NCBI GenBank assembly: GCA_000969725.1
Contig: JXSR01S005704.1
Reading direction: 5' to 3' (one strand)
Source: Ophiothrix spiculata
Lineage: Eukaryota; Echinodermata; Ophiuroidea; Amphilepidida; Ophiotrichidae
DNA length: 30,730 nucleotides
In this document: piece after piece, positions 1 through 12,700 of the stretch
Layout of the letters: each line of letters opens with the position of its first letter
Numbering within the stretch: the stretch's first letter is position 1
Translations under genes and position numbers: made by a program
Notes under the pieces: generated by a model
Databases searched by the model: none
What the model saw: only the letters and a program-made list of their open reading frames with translations
Told to the model about the DNA's origin: nothing

Positions 1-330
1 TAATCACCTTTCATGCTTTCGGTTATATCTCAAAAACTCTTCATCAGATATGGGTCAAAGTATACTTTTTCTGCTTCCTTATGATGAGAGGAACATGTTA
101 GAATGGTTTAAAACAAAATTTGACCAATTTTGAAGTTTGCCCCCTGCAATGACTTTTACCCCCCTCCTGCAGGGTCCCATGCAAGTGACTGATTTTGTGT
201 CCACCCTAGTGTTGTTACCTATGGTCAAGAACACCAAAATGGATAGGACACATTATAATAATTTCTCGTTGCAGTTTTACCCCTAAAATGGGTTTTGCTC
301 CCTAGGTAGGATGTGTGTTCTCATGCCTGG

Positions 331-545
331 TAAGGGCATGTTCACACACAAGAATTTGGTCATGATTATATTCTTGCTCATGAGCTGCTCACAAGCAAAT
401 CTCAGTGTGAACGCAATTATAGAAAGTGTCTCGGTCATGACTTAAGGTGATGCGCTGCTGGTTTTAATGTGCAAGTGTCGTGTCCGTGTGTGAACTCAAC
501 TGCTAAGTTGTCTCGCTCTAGAGTGAGAGCAACTTGTGAAAAATT
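331..545. mobile_element. nonautonomous DNA element, family A copy 1
   Basis: It shares long blocks with 10698-10910 in the opposite orientation: AATTTGGTCATGA, TTGCTCATGAG, GCTCACAAGCAAAT, AGTGTGAACGCAA, and CTAAGTTGTCTCGCTCTAGA. The left end resembles AAGGGTGTGTTCACAC. The right terminus is degraded. It lies in the intron before exon 1. Confidence 0.65.
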
Positions 546-665
546 GAAAGGGGGTCATTCGGTGAGGAGGTTTGCAAATGCCTGTCACATGTTTTTAGGG
601 AGTGCCCCAGTGAAAACAGCATAAGAAGTAATTACAATATTTCTTACCCATCTGTTTACATACAG

Positions 666-788
666 TGTTGATGTGACATCAATCTCTTGTGGACCACAGC
701 ATGTTGTAGCAGTTGGTCATGATGGCGAAGTGTTTGCTTGGGGAAACGGCAAAGATGGCCGTCTTGGCTTGGGCGATGAAGAAAAATA
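666..788 (+). CDS. NEK9-like: NEK9-like exon 1 of window: RCC1 blade
   Basis: The exon follows TACAG and ends before GTAAGT. It begins with one base of a split codon and ends in phase 2 (TA, completed to Tyr by exon 2). It encodes residues 1-41, including SCGPQHVVAV, then EVFAWGNGKDGRLGLG, a textbook RCC1 repeat: CG.H...V, then the W-G-x-G turn and the GRLGLG loop. Earlier exons must lie upstream of the window because the reading frame enters split. Confidence 0.88.
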
Positions 789-3700
789 GTAAGTTCTCTT
801 TTGACGTATTTGTAGAAGAATATATAGGTTACACAAAATCAGATTATTATCCCTGACTCATTTGCGAATTGGAAATTCTTATGTTAAAATGCCTCTTTTG
901 CCTCATTCAAATGCAAAACCGATCGTAGGACCTTGATTTTTTCTGTTTTTCTATCCACAATATAAATCCACTGAAAGCCCGAGTTCTACATAGCAGACTG
1001 ATCGCCCCTCCCGAAAAGTAGTAAAGTGGCTTTCAGATCACTGGACTTGGTAGTTATATCCCTCATGTTGGTTTGTGTCACCCGAAAAAACAAGGGTTCT
1101 ATTAATCGAACTATCAAATGCAAGATTCAAATCTGGGACCTCTCACACTTCGATTCGTTGTCAAATAATATCAAGCCACCAGGCGGGTGCTGCAAGTTTG
1201 ATGCTCCCATATATATCCTGTGATGAACTATGTCGAACTATTCTCTTGATTTTCTGAAGTACATAGTATTTTTAGTAATAAGGTCCATTAGATTCATGGT
1301 AGTTAGTTGTACCAGACATGTATAGTCCTTAAATTAACACTAACCTTGCCTTGGAAATTCCAATTTGAAATACCATTTTCCAAAATTCCCCATCTAAACC
1401 AATACCAAGCCATCAGGAAGACGCTGCCTTTAAGTGCTCACATATTGCCCAGGGACTTGTATTATTCTCTTAATGCAATTTTATAAAGTGTTAACTCTTT
1501 CACTCCGGAATAAAATTTTAACAATGTCTCCTATTTGGATGGCAAGCCGTTAAGAGCGCCTCACAGACACCCCACTTTATGATAGCATATGATAATCGTA
1601 GTGCACCAGGGTTATTCTCTTTGCTGATAAATATGATAGTCTAAGATAGCCCTTTGTTTCAACTGCTTGCTGTTGAATTTTCAACCAATTTGAGCTTGTA
1701 GTTTTATTTTTTGATCAATTTAAAACAATTGCATTGAATTAGAAATTCCGGCCAATCTTTCACGCATTGCACGGCTTGCTGGAGTGAAAGAGTTAAAATG
1801 AAGCACCCCTGTCACCCATGACTTTTGATTTTTTTAGCTTATTGTTTTTTTTGTTTTTTTTTATTTGGCTTAAACATGCTTACTTTTTCTGTAATGGTCA
1901 ATTGTTGAATTAAATTCAGGATCCCTAATTTAATTCTATATGTATTAGTATAGGAAAGCACACCATGTATATTGCCCAGGGACTTATGTTATTCTCTTAA
2001 AGCAATACTATAAAGTGTTAAAATGAAGCCCCCCCCCCCTGTCATCCATGACTTTTGTTTTTTTTAGCTTATTGGGTTTGTTTTTGGTAGATATTGATAC
2101 CCTCCAAGAGATTTGGCTAAAACATGCTTACTTTTTCTGTTATGGCCAATTGTTGAATTAAATTCAGGATCCCTAATTCAATTGTATTAGTATAGGAAAG
2201 CACACATATATATTGCCCAGGGACTTATGTTATTCTCTTAAAGCAATACTATAAAGTGTTAAAATGAAGCACCCCCTGTCACCCATGACTTTTTTAAGCT
2301 TTTTGGGTTTGTTTTTGGTAGATATTGTTACCCTCCAAGCGATTTGGCTTAAATGTGCTTAATTTTTCCGTTATGGCCAATTGTTGAATTAAATCCTGAA
2401 TTTAATTCTAAGCACGCATGTGCTTTTTATCCATTTTGCTGTGGCAAACAAGGTTTTGACAAAATACATTTGAAAACACTTTTAGATAGTCGCATTCCTT
2501 CATTTTAGGCTGTTTTTAATCAAAACCATTTCTGATCAAAATCTTATAGTATTGCTTTAATTTTCAAAAGTGATATGTTAAGTACCAAGGTCTATTAGGA
2601 TTTTTGGACACAAACAGTGCTCATTACTCAAATTGAGTAGAGCCTGTATAAAATATTACCATCATAGGTTTCTTTGAATGTCTACATGAATATATGTGAC
2701 CCCCCCCCCCATATCGAAAGGTACCTTAAGGTTGGCATTGTAAATTATGTGATATGGGCCATTGAAGCTGAGCATAGTCAAAAATCACGTCCAAGGTCAA
2801 TTTCTAATTTCATTAGAAACATTACCTGTATTCTATCCTATTGATCAGGTTCCAACATCCAAAACATAAGAAAAATGTGTCAAAAACCAAAATAAAAATC
2901 CTCTCTCCATTCAAGTTTTACTAAGTACAAAAACTTTAAACTTGATTTTTTCAAAACTGTTGATTTCCTAATCAGCCCGATGCCTTTTACCAATTTTGAT
3001 GTAACTTTGCAACCAAACAGCCAATAACCAAAAGCAAGGCGTCATTCTAAAGCTTGAAAACTCAGCTTTCAGTTGAGACCAAAAAATCAGTTGAGACCCT
3101 TAAGGTACCTTTCGATATTGCGGGTCACATATTGTGTCCTTCTATTTCAGCTGTGAACCCAAGGAGGTAGAAGTGTCTGATCCTGTCTTTATTCAGCAAG
3201 TCAAATGTGGTCTGGATGGGACCATGTTCTTGACTGACATGGGGTGTCTGTTGGCATGCGGCAATAATGCAAACAACAAACTAGGTTTGAATAACAGGCA
3301 GGGCTTCCTCATGGCTATGAAGAATATATTTACCAAGGTAAGAATAGGATGTCTTTCAAAATTTATCATTTTTGTTATGCTGCTTTCATACTTATTATAG
3401 CTTTGCGGCTTTGTAGCTCTGTCGCTTGCTTGGTTTCACATTTTTGTGGTTTTTGCAGCTTGGCAGCCTTGTTGCTTCATGTCGCCTCGTAAGTTGAATT
3501 CATTTCAAATCTTGCCATGCGACAAATATTTGCCGATATCGATTATCTCAGCGACATGTAGCTTTGCCGCTACGACATCCAGAAACGTCAAGTTTTTGCA
3601 AAGATATACGTCACACAGCGACAAAGCTACAGAACTATACTAGTATGATAGCAGCATTAGAATCTAAAATGGGGAATTAGTACCCATTAGAAATTTAAAA

Positions 3701-6700
3701 AGGGGAATAAGTACTCATTTTGACAAATGAGGTGGTTGCATGACTTGGTTCGAACAGGACATATCACATTAGTTCAAAAATAAAAAATAAATATATTTAA
3801 TTTAATTTGATGCATTTTTATAGTCCTATCATAAATAAGCACAACATAGTACTGTATAAATTAGTTTTTAGTAACTATTGTCTTATGGGGTTAGTTGTTT
3901 CCTTATTTTTGATACACTAAGGGGGGATACTGGCCGCACCACTTTTATCAGGGGCCGCACCACTTTTATTTTCCTTCCGACGCCCCTGACATGCATTACT
4001 CACACGATCACACACTTGATGTTCAGCATTATTCAGTAGACGTAACATGATGTCACAAATGCAATGCATTGATTTTGAGTCTACTAGAGTCTCAATAGTA
4101 TGAAAACAGCATATATTACAAGGATGAAAATGCAAGCAAAAACGTGATTTTTATCACATAGAAATGTTTTGAATATAAATATTGTCTGTCTCTTTTTGAT
4201 CTTTAAAGACATTTTGTGGATAGTAAGTTATGCTTCAAAAATTTTTGATAAATAATTGGGCAATATATATTTGTTTTCTCACCTCCCCCCCTTACGATCT
4301 CAGAAACCAATTGATGAAACATCAAGTGTAGGGTACTGGTGGATAGCTATGACCCTCACAAGTCCATTGGTACAAAAAAAGGGAAAACGTACCTTGTATG
4401 ACGTCATAAGTGACGTCATGTCAAAAATCGCCAAAATCATGGGGTTTTTTTGTCGCTATTTTTTCAAGCAAAAGTTGCATTTTTAGCAATGATGTGTGTC
4501 AAAGTATGCTTACACATGTTCTTGCTCCAAATAAATAAGACAAAACATAATGGAAGGATATCCTGAAAACAAAAAACACGATTTGTGTGTAATTTCTATT
4601 GAAAATCAGTTTTTGGTCAGTTTTTCGTTTGACCCAGCGTGCCATTTCACATTGCCACGTCCCAACCCTAGGTCTGATTTTCATAAAAATGGTCTTAAAA
4701 TTAGCGCAAGGCTTAAAGGAAAAAAGGTATAATGAAAATTGTCGGAGGGAGAGGGGCAGAATCCGGCTCTTTTAGGTTTAAACTGTGGTATTCTTTTTAC
4801 AGACTGAAGTTCCAACAGTATGTGTGCTAGATATAGTGGGTCTGCAAATTTTGTTTAAACTGTGGTATTCTTTCTTTTTACAGACTGAAGTTGAAGGTCG
4901 CAAAGTTCCAACAATCATCAAAACGTTATCAACCTTCCGTGTGCTAGATATGGTGTTGGGTCCGCATCATAGTGCCGTGATTGTAGACCCTGGGGTGATC
5001 TATACGTTTGGTAGGAATGTTGAAGGACAGCTTGGACTAGGTCACATCAAACCCAGAGAAGCGCCAGCTTTAGTGCGCTATTTGAGTGATAAGAGAGTTA
5101 CAGTAAGTTTGCAGTTTTACCTTGGCATCAGTATGCAATTTTGCTGTAAGTGCAACAATAAGTGCACGCAGTTATCTCTCAGAGGTCATGTTTGACTCGA
5201 GCAGTGCCTGGACTGATTGGCGTTTTTAGCAGATGGCAAAGAAACGAAAAAAATGAAACTATGATTTTCACCTGTTTTTGTTCAAAATCAAGAATTATAA
5301 AGATAACATTTCGGTTTTTAATGACAATAATAACTTTGCACCATCTTTTAATTCGGTTATTGTTTAAAATCGTCAGTGTTGGTTTGTGGCTAGGTACTTT
5401 TCTTCGGGAGCTACCTCAGAAAAGTACCTCGGCCAAAAACAAACACCGGTGCGCGGTTATTATTGTCTAATTTGATTTACACACAAATAGTCAGATTTTA
5501 GATTGAAAACATTTCTGTGAGAGATTCTGTATAATTGATACAATTAGAGTAAAACTGAATCACTGTAAATTGCCATGTCAATATTCATTCCAGGGGGCTG
5601 TTTCATAAAGATGTGAATTAAGCGTACGTTTGATTGAATCAAACGTTTTGATTTTGAATACATTTGATTGAATCAAACGTATGTTTGATTTCAAACGTTA
5701 ATTTACATTGTATCAACCTATTTTACGCTTGATAAATCAAATGTACGCTTGATTCAAATCTATATAAAACAGGCCCCTGGTAACATTGTACATGGACAAA
5801 CTAAACAATGATTGATGTGTTTCTGTGATATGTATATATTACACACCATTGGCTGTGTAAACTTTCACCTATGATCTATCGGGTAAGCACTACCACTCTG
5901 AATAATCCGTTGACGGCATACTGTCTATAGAATCTCCTGATTTGATTAACTTGTCATTTTGTTACAGCAGTATTTCAGTCGCAGATCTAGGATCTGATTT
6001 TTATGGGGGCTGAGGTGTTTTAAATTTTTTGTACCAAAAATTGTCCAAATTAGGGTGATTTGGGTTTGGTTTTTTTTGCTTATTTGGTAAAGTGTCAACA
6101 CAGGCCTTGTATGCCATCAAGCCTTTCACTCATGTCCAATAACTTCCATCTCTTTTTTTATAGTACACTTTATGCTCCTATATTTTGTAATGTATTACTA
6201 TTTTTTTGATCTATTTTGATACTGTATTTATATATTTATGCTTGCATTATTGAGGGTTTTACAGGTTCAGTGACAAGCACTGCTTTTCAACTAGGCCCTC
6301 TTTGTACACAAATTGTATTATGATATAGTAATAAAAAGATATATATATCGTACACTATTTACAAGATATCATACAACATTTACAATGAGTTACAAATACG
6401 TTTGAATTACAAATAAGTATAATGGCTGCTACAAGATAATACCATATATTCTTTTCAAAATTACAAAGATATTATTTTAAACACAAAGAAACAAGCAAGT
6501 GAAAGTAGGCCTAAATTTCTTTAATTTTCGACTGAAATTGGCCCATAGTCATTATTTCTGTCTGAGCCCTTACTGTCGGTGGCAAAGAATTCCATGCATA
6601 TGCTGCCCTAACATGATATGTACGCTGACCTGCATTTGAAGTATGATTTCTAGTTATATGTGTATGGTTATTATGAACAAATTCAAATTGAGAAGATTGG

Positions 6701-9700
6701 TAAGATGGATATTCATTCCTTAAAACATTTGAAGACAGTCGTTAATAGAGTATAATGCCATCTTTTTTTTAGTTTATCCCACTTCAGTGTATTCATTAAA
6801 TCATTAGTTGGTGTCCTTATATCTGCAGACAAAATTATTCTAGCTAGGTTATTATGGAGAACCTGAAGTCTATTTTGATGTTCCACACTAAAATTTGACC
6901 ATGCCATGCTTCCATAATCAAAGTGGGGAATAACAAGGGCATCGGATTTGTTATAATTCTGTATAGGTGGTAGCATGTGGTGATAATTACACGGTATCAG
7001 GAACGGATGACAACAAAATCCTCATGTGGGGAAAAGGACCGCAACCAACGCCGCCACCAAGTGACGAAGGAACCAAAACCAGCATGGAAATGGCCAGTCT
7101 TGGAGTCCCGCAAGATAAAACAAGAGAGCGCCATCATAGTGCAGGATCAGTGGGGTCGAATTCAAGTTTGGTACCGAAAGATGACCAGGCTAGTCGAGAC
7201 GCCTCACCTGCTCCGAGTTTAAGTAAGTTGGTTGAATGCAAGACCATTTGGCCAAATTCAAGAATGGTCAACCTTGCGATAGATAGTTGCAAGCTAGGCT
7301 GAAAATTGTAAAAGACATCTACACTTTCAGGGTTTGCATGGGCCAGGGGGATCGCATGGTTCCGAGAAACAGTATTTTTGGATTTGGCTCCAATGTGTTT
7401 GTGATTATAGGTTAATAAATGTGCATTTCTTCTTTTTTTCAAGTGAATGGTTTCAAGGTTCCAAGCAGATTAGACAGTAATCAAAATTCATCGCAACTCC
7501 ACTTTTGTCAAATATCATGAGCAAAATGAATTCATATTTATTAATATACTTCATATACACCAAAGAAAAATAATATTTACATATTTATGAAGAAAATTAA
7601 GCTTTCTTTAATGTCAAAACGAATCATATTAAAACAAAACAAATAATTAGCTGTTGTAAACAGTGTTAAATGGTAAGAATTCTGAGACCATTTGATTAAA
7701 AAGGTAGTGTTTGTTTCAGAATCCATACTTTTTATTGGGAGCTACACACCCTCAGAAATATATGTGATGCGTTACATCAAAAGGTACAAGTTGTCGGCCA
7801 AGCAAGTTTCGAGATACAGGCCAATTAAGCTTGTAAATTATAAAGAAAATAATAAGAAAACAACCGTCTTTATTCATCATAACTTCGAAACGTAAACTTC
7901 AATTTTCACAAGCAATGTATCATTTTAAAGCTTATTTTATCCTCTTACAAGTACCACAAAAACCTCAATTTTGTCCAAGGTAGACAACTTGTACCTTTTG
8001 ATGTAACGCGTCACATATATACCTCATCCATAATGAACATCGGACTGAGTATACTTTAGATCCATCTGAAATTTTACGGTTTTTGGTTAGGGTATGTTTA
8101 GGGTTAGGGTTGGGTCATGGTTAGTGAGTTAGGGGTTGGTAACAGTTAGTGAGTTAGTCTTGTAGCAGAGTCTGATTGCTTGATGCATACTTTACAGTAA
8201 TAGAGTAAAAGGAGCATGGTCCGATTGCCTCAACTTTTTTTCAAACTTTTCGAGATTTTGGTACCAGAATGTTGCTGATATTTTTTTCATGACCCATGTG
8301 AAATTTCACGGCTGAATTATGTTCCGTTTTGAAGATATATATGAAAATGTGTCTAATTATTGTAACCATAATTAATTTTACACAGTAACGTATAGCAGGA
8401 TCTGAAATACAAAATTGCCTGTAAACTCCAAACGGTTTGACCGATTTAGCTGAAATTTGAAACTTAAACCTCTTGAGTGGTCATCTTTCATATGACATTG
8501 AAAATTAAATTTTGGAAAATAGGACCAAGCTCCTTTAAGTAATTGGTGAACATATTATATATTCCGCCTTTCCCTCCAAATGTGATTTTCAAATTGTAAT
8601 ATTTTCCTTGTATCTTTCTCAGGTTCAGAAAACTCAGTCCCAAGTGTGCCAACCAGTGCCAATCCATCTCAGCGATCAGGTAATCTTTCTTTCAGAACAG
8701 TTTTAAATGGACTAGCCTATATTCCACTTAGAATTAAAAACTTATGGAAATGCTCTATATGAAGCTTTTAAGTAGTAATATCTCAGAAATGGCTCAAATT
8801 GAGAGATAACTAATATCATTCTTTGATGGTGGTGTGACTATCTTGTGTTTTTTGAATCCTAAATTTGTACCTCACATCTGGATTTACCAGATAAAAAATC
8901 AAACAAAGCTCTTAGAGATAATTTAATACATATTAAAAGAGAAGCAATTTCATCAAAAATAATTTGTTTACCCATCACATGTGTAGAAACAAAATCTTTT
9001 TAAATTTTGAAACTAGAAATACTGTTTTCACAGAATTACAATTTTCTCTAATATTCCTCAAATTCATGGAAAACTACTTGTAGGTTATATTACTATAAAC
9101 ATGTTCTTCCGATTCATGTAAAAAAAATATGTAGGTAAACAATTAGTGGGAAGAATCTAGGCCAGTCCCTTTAAGTATTGGAATAAGCGAGAGTTATAAG
9201 CAAATCTGTGCCTTTTATTTTGTGAAGTTTTTACTTTTGGTAATTTGGTGACTTTATGATTCCATTGGTTACAATTCACTGTTATCCCCACACCCTTTCT
9301 TTTGATGGCTCTATTGAAAAGCGTAAATTGTAGATATTAAATCAAATCCGGATTTTAAAATTCCCTCCTTGACACAAAGGCAATTTTCAAATGAGATACT
9401 GTTAAAGTCAATATTTTCATGATTTTGCATATTGCCAGCACAGTTTACCTGTGAAAAGTTGATCAAAAAGTATATGGCAAGACTCCAGACCATATCTTTG
9501 AACTAAATAGCCAAATGTTTCATTATACCTCTAGCTTTTTTCCCTATAACATGACTGGTTTGGGAAATATTTGTCCCATATTTACACTCTACATTGATCA
9601 TGAATTAGGAAACTTTGAGGGAAAAACAGAATTATATTTTGTGAGTTTTTATTTTCGCGATTGAGGATTGGTTCGTGAAATTTGCAAAAATATAACCTCT

Positions 9701-12700
9701 CAAAACTTTCAACTTATACAGTATAGAATTTTTTTTCTGTGATTGTAAGTTTGTACTTTTATGTTTCTGTTGCAGCTAATTTGCCAAAGAGTGCTCCACC
9801 AGGCGGCAGTAGACAGCGTCGTGGTAGTAGCGGTGATAGTAATGTATTTGCTTCCAGTGGAGAAAAAATGTTATCACCTACTCCCTCTAACGGAGAACCA
9901 AGGTCAGCTGGTAAGTAGGTTAAAAAAATGGTAAAGTGGACATCCTGTATTTTTACGCAGGTCCTAGTGCCCATCTCTCTTTCAAAGCGATTGACCAAAC
10001 TGCACTTTTTGTGTTATATTTGCGGTAAGGGGATCGCCACACCTCCTTTACCGCGAGTCTTTTACCTTCCCAGCACTGAAGATTGCCGGTACCCACTTGA
10101 CACATGGGTGGACAGGAGCACATCAGGGTAAGTACCTTGCTCAAGGACACTACACACGTCGCTCACTGGATTCGAACCCACGACACTCAATTCCCTGTAA
10201 TTAAGAGTAGAGACTTAAACTGCATTGTTTGGTTTGGTAACGTTTGTGACATTTGGTGTAACTTTTTTGTAACATTTGTGAATTATGCACAGATGGAAAA
10301 CTTAATGATTTATGTTTGTGTCTTTGTGAAAAACTTATTACGTACCAAGTAACATACGTATTACAGGAAAACCTGCCTAAGTGGTTGAATAGAAAAGCTG
10401 ATTTTTTTGTTTTTGCTTGAAGTAAAAAAAAAAAGATTAATTTTCTGTGGAATGAGCCACTTCTGAAAAATACATTTCATGATGCACAAGTTTGTTTGTT
10501 TGGATTGATTTTGTAATGTATAATACTAACCTTGCAACTTATTATTTTTTTGCATAAACAACAATTAATTTTCTGATTAAAAGTTACTTTTATTCACACA
10601 CTTTAATATATATATGTTTCTCTATATATGTTTGCATGAAGTTATTGCCCGTAAATTGCTTGGAAATTGTAGTCTTTTGCATATTTATGCATTGTGTATA
10701 AGGGTGTGTTCACACAAAATAGTCATGACTAGTCGTGAGCGACTCTAGAGCGAGACAACTTAGCAGTTGCGTTCACTCTGGGACACAACTTGGGCATTAA
10801 AAGTAGTGGCGTGTCACTTTAGGTCACGTTTTGCGTTCACACTAAGAATTTGCTTGTGAGCGACTCATGAGCGAGAATATAGTCATGACCAAATTCTGAG
10901 CACACCTTTAATGTAACCATGTTTAAAGACTCTAGTTTTGAGCAATGTTGATCAATTAAGTTACCCTGAACAATCATAGATGCTTGCATAGTGATTGACT
11001 GATTAATTTTCACCATTGATTGAAATACATACAACTTTCATATTCCATGTCAAAGCCAGATACAAACAGAATATTAAAAATACTATAATCAAATGATCAA
11101 AATCCTTCATATGAAAAGATGAATTCAGTGAAATAATGCACAATTAGATTCATACTAATGTCAAAAAATAACATATTCTATCAACGTTCAAGAGATTTAC
11201 ACAAGTTGAACACTTGACAGTTTTGTTGTCGTGTAATTTTGTTGTTCATTTTTATACACTTAGCTGCTTGAGATTTTGTCACTTGCCAGTTTTGTTGCTT
11301 TGCAAATTGAATTCATGCCAGATCTTTGTCTTTTTGCTGGACCTAGCCAGTATACCAATTGACTTGTTGTAGCAACAAGATATGACTCACCAGGTATACA
11401 CTGTATGCAGCGCCCCAAGAAGGAGCATTCGCACAGGGGACCAACGGCTTAACGTGACTATCCGAACCACGGAGCAATTAGAGTAAAGTTTCTTGCCCAA
11501 GGAAACAAGGAGACGTAAAGTGCCTGGCCCGGGCTCGAACCCACAACCTCTGTATTTCTAGACCTGTGCTCTAACCGCTCGGCCACGCTCCCCTAAGTGA
11601 CGAATTTTAACATTAAATGACATTATGTAGCAAAAAAGTGTAAAAACATCATGTTATGTCAACAATCAATGAAATAAATGTAAACATAAAATGTAAACTA
11701 ATCTTAAAGGTACCGTAAACCGGGGTGACTTTGAACGCCGGGGTGACTTTGAACACTTTGAGTTGGTCAAATTAATCAGCCATTATCTCACTTATCCTTG
11801 ATGATATATTTTTTTCAAATTAATGATTGAAAAGGGGATACTTTAAGCAATGTTACATCTTAGAGACACTACCGTAGGTTTTGCCAGTTGTTCGTTATAG
11901 CCTTATAAATGTGTTGCCAAATTTATAGCAATTTTCATAGGTGGGAAAAATCTCAATGGTTACCATGGTAACAATGATCCAATGAAATTAAAATTAATAT
12001 GGTTGGATCAGGAATATAATAGTTTACAATAATTAATGTAAATAATTTTTGTAAATTTCTTTCTTATTCTATATATTGAGAAAAAACGATCCCGGGGTGA
12101 CTTTGAACGCCTATATCTCCCACATAAACGCATGCACTAGCTGGGTAACCAGCACACTTGATTGTTGATTACAGATTTTCAAGTCTAGGACACTGTGTTT
12201 TGCATTATCACCCATTTTAAAATTTATGATCAAAACAATTGTATTTCTGTGGGATAATGACATTTTCTAGTTCTAGGAATGTATTTATCTTATTTTATTC
12301 CAGGAAAAATGTGACCCGTTCAAAGTCACCCCATGCCGGGGTGACTTTGAACGGTACTTGAAAATTTAAAAATATATATCTTACATAACAGCTAGTTCCA
12401 TAAAAATGTAACATGAGAAAGACCATGCCCCAGGAGGTATTTTGAAAGCAAAATATCAGAAACTTTTCTATGTTGAAAATAGAAAAAATGGCAAAAGCTG
12501 AAAAAAGCGTTCAAAGTCACCCCAGTTTACGGTATTAGCCAAGATTCTAATTTTTTGCGCTTTTCGCTCAAAATTAATTTAGCGGAGAAATAAATGCACC
12601 GCGAAAATTACTGTGTATTTGTTAACAAACAAAGGAAATTTATACTCGGCCAATGTTCACTTGCGCGAAATGGTCCAAAATTGGCTGTGCGTAAAAATAT

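Noticed and set aside
3925-3975. Direct repeat GGCCGCACCACTTTTAT twice
   Set aside because: A short local duplication with no wider structure; not enough to assign to an element.
8080-8150. TTAGGG-like runs suggesting interstitial telomere repeat
   Set aside because: Only two or three adjacent exact hexamers amid loose GTTAG sequence; ordinary simple sequence explains it.
11530-11594. Possible tRNA-Ser/Leu gene on the minus strand
   Set aside because: A- and B-boxes are present but the stems do not close into a sound cloverleaf, and a long non-tRNA body follows, so it is called a SINE.
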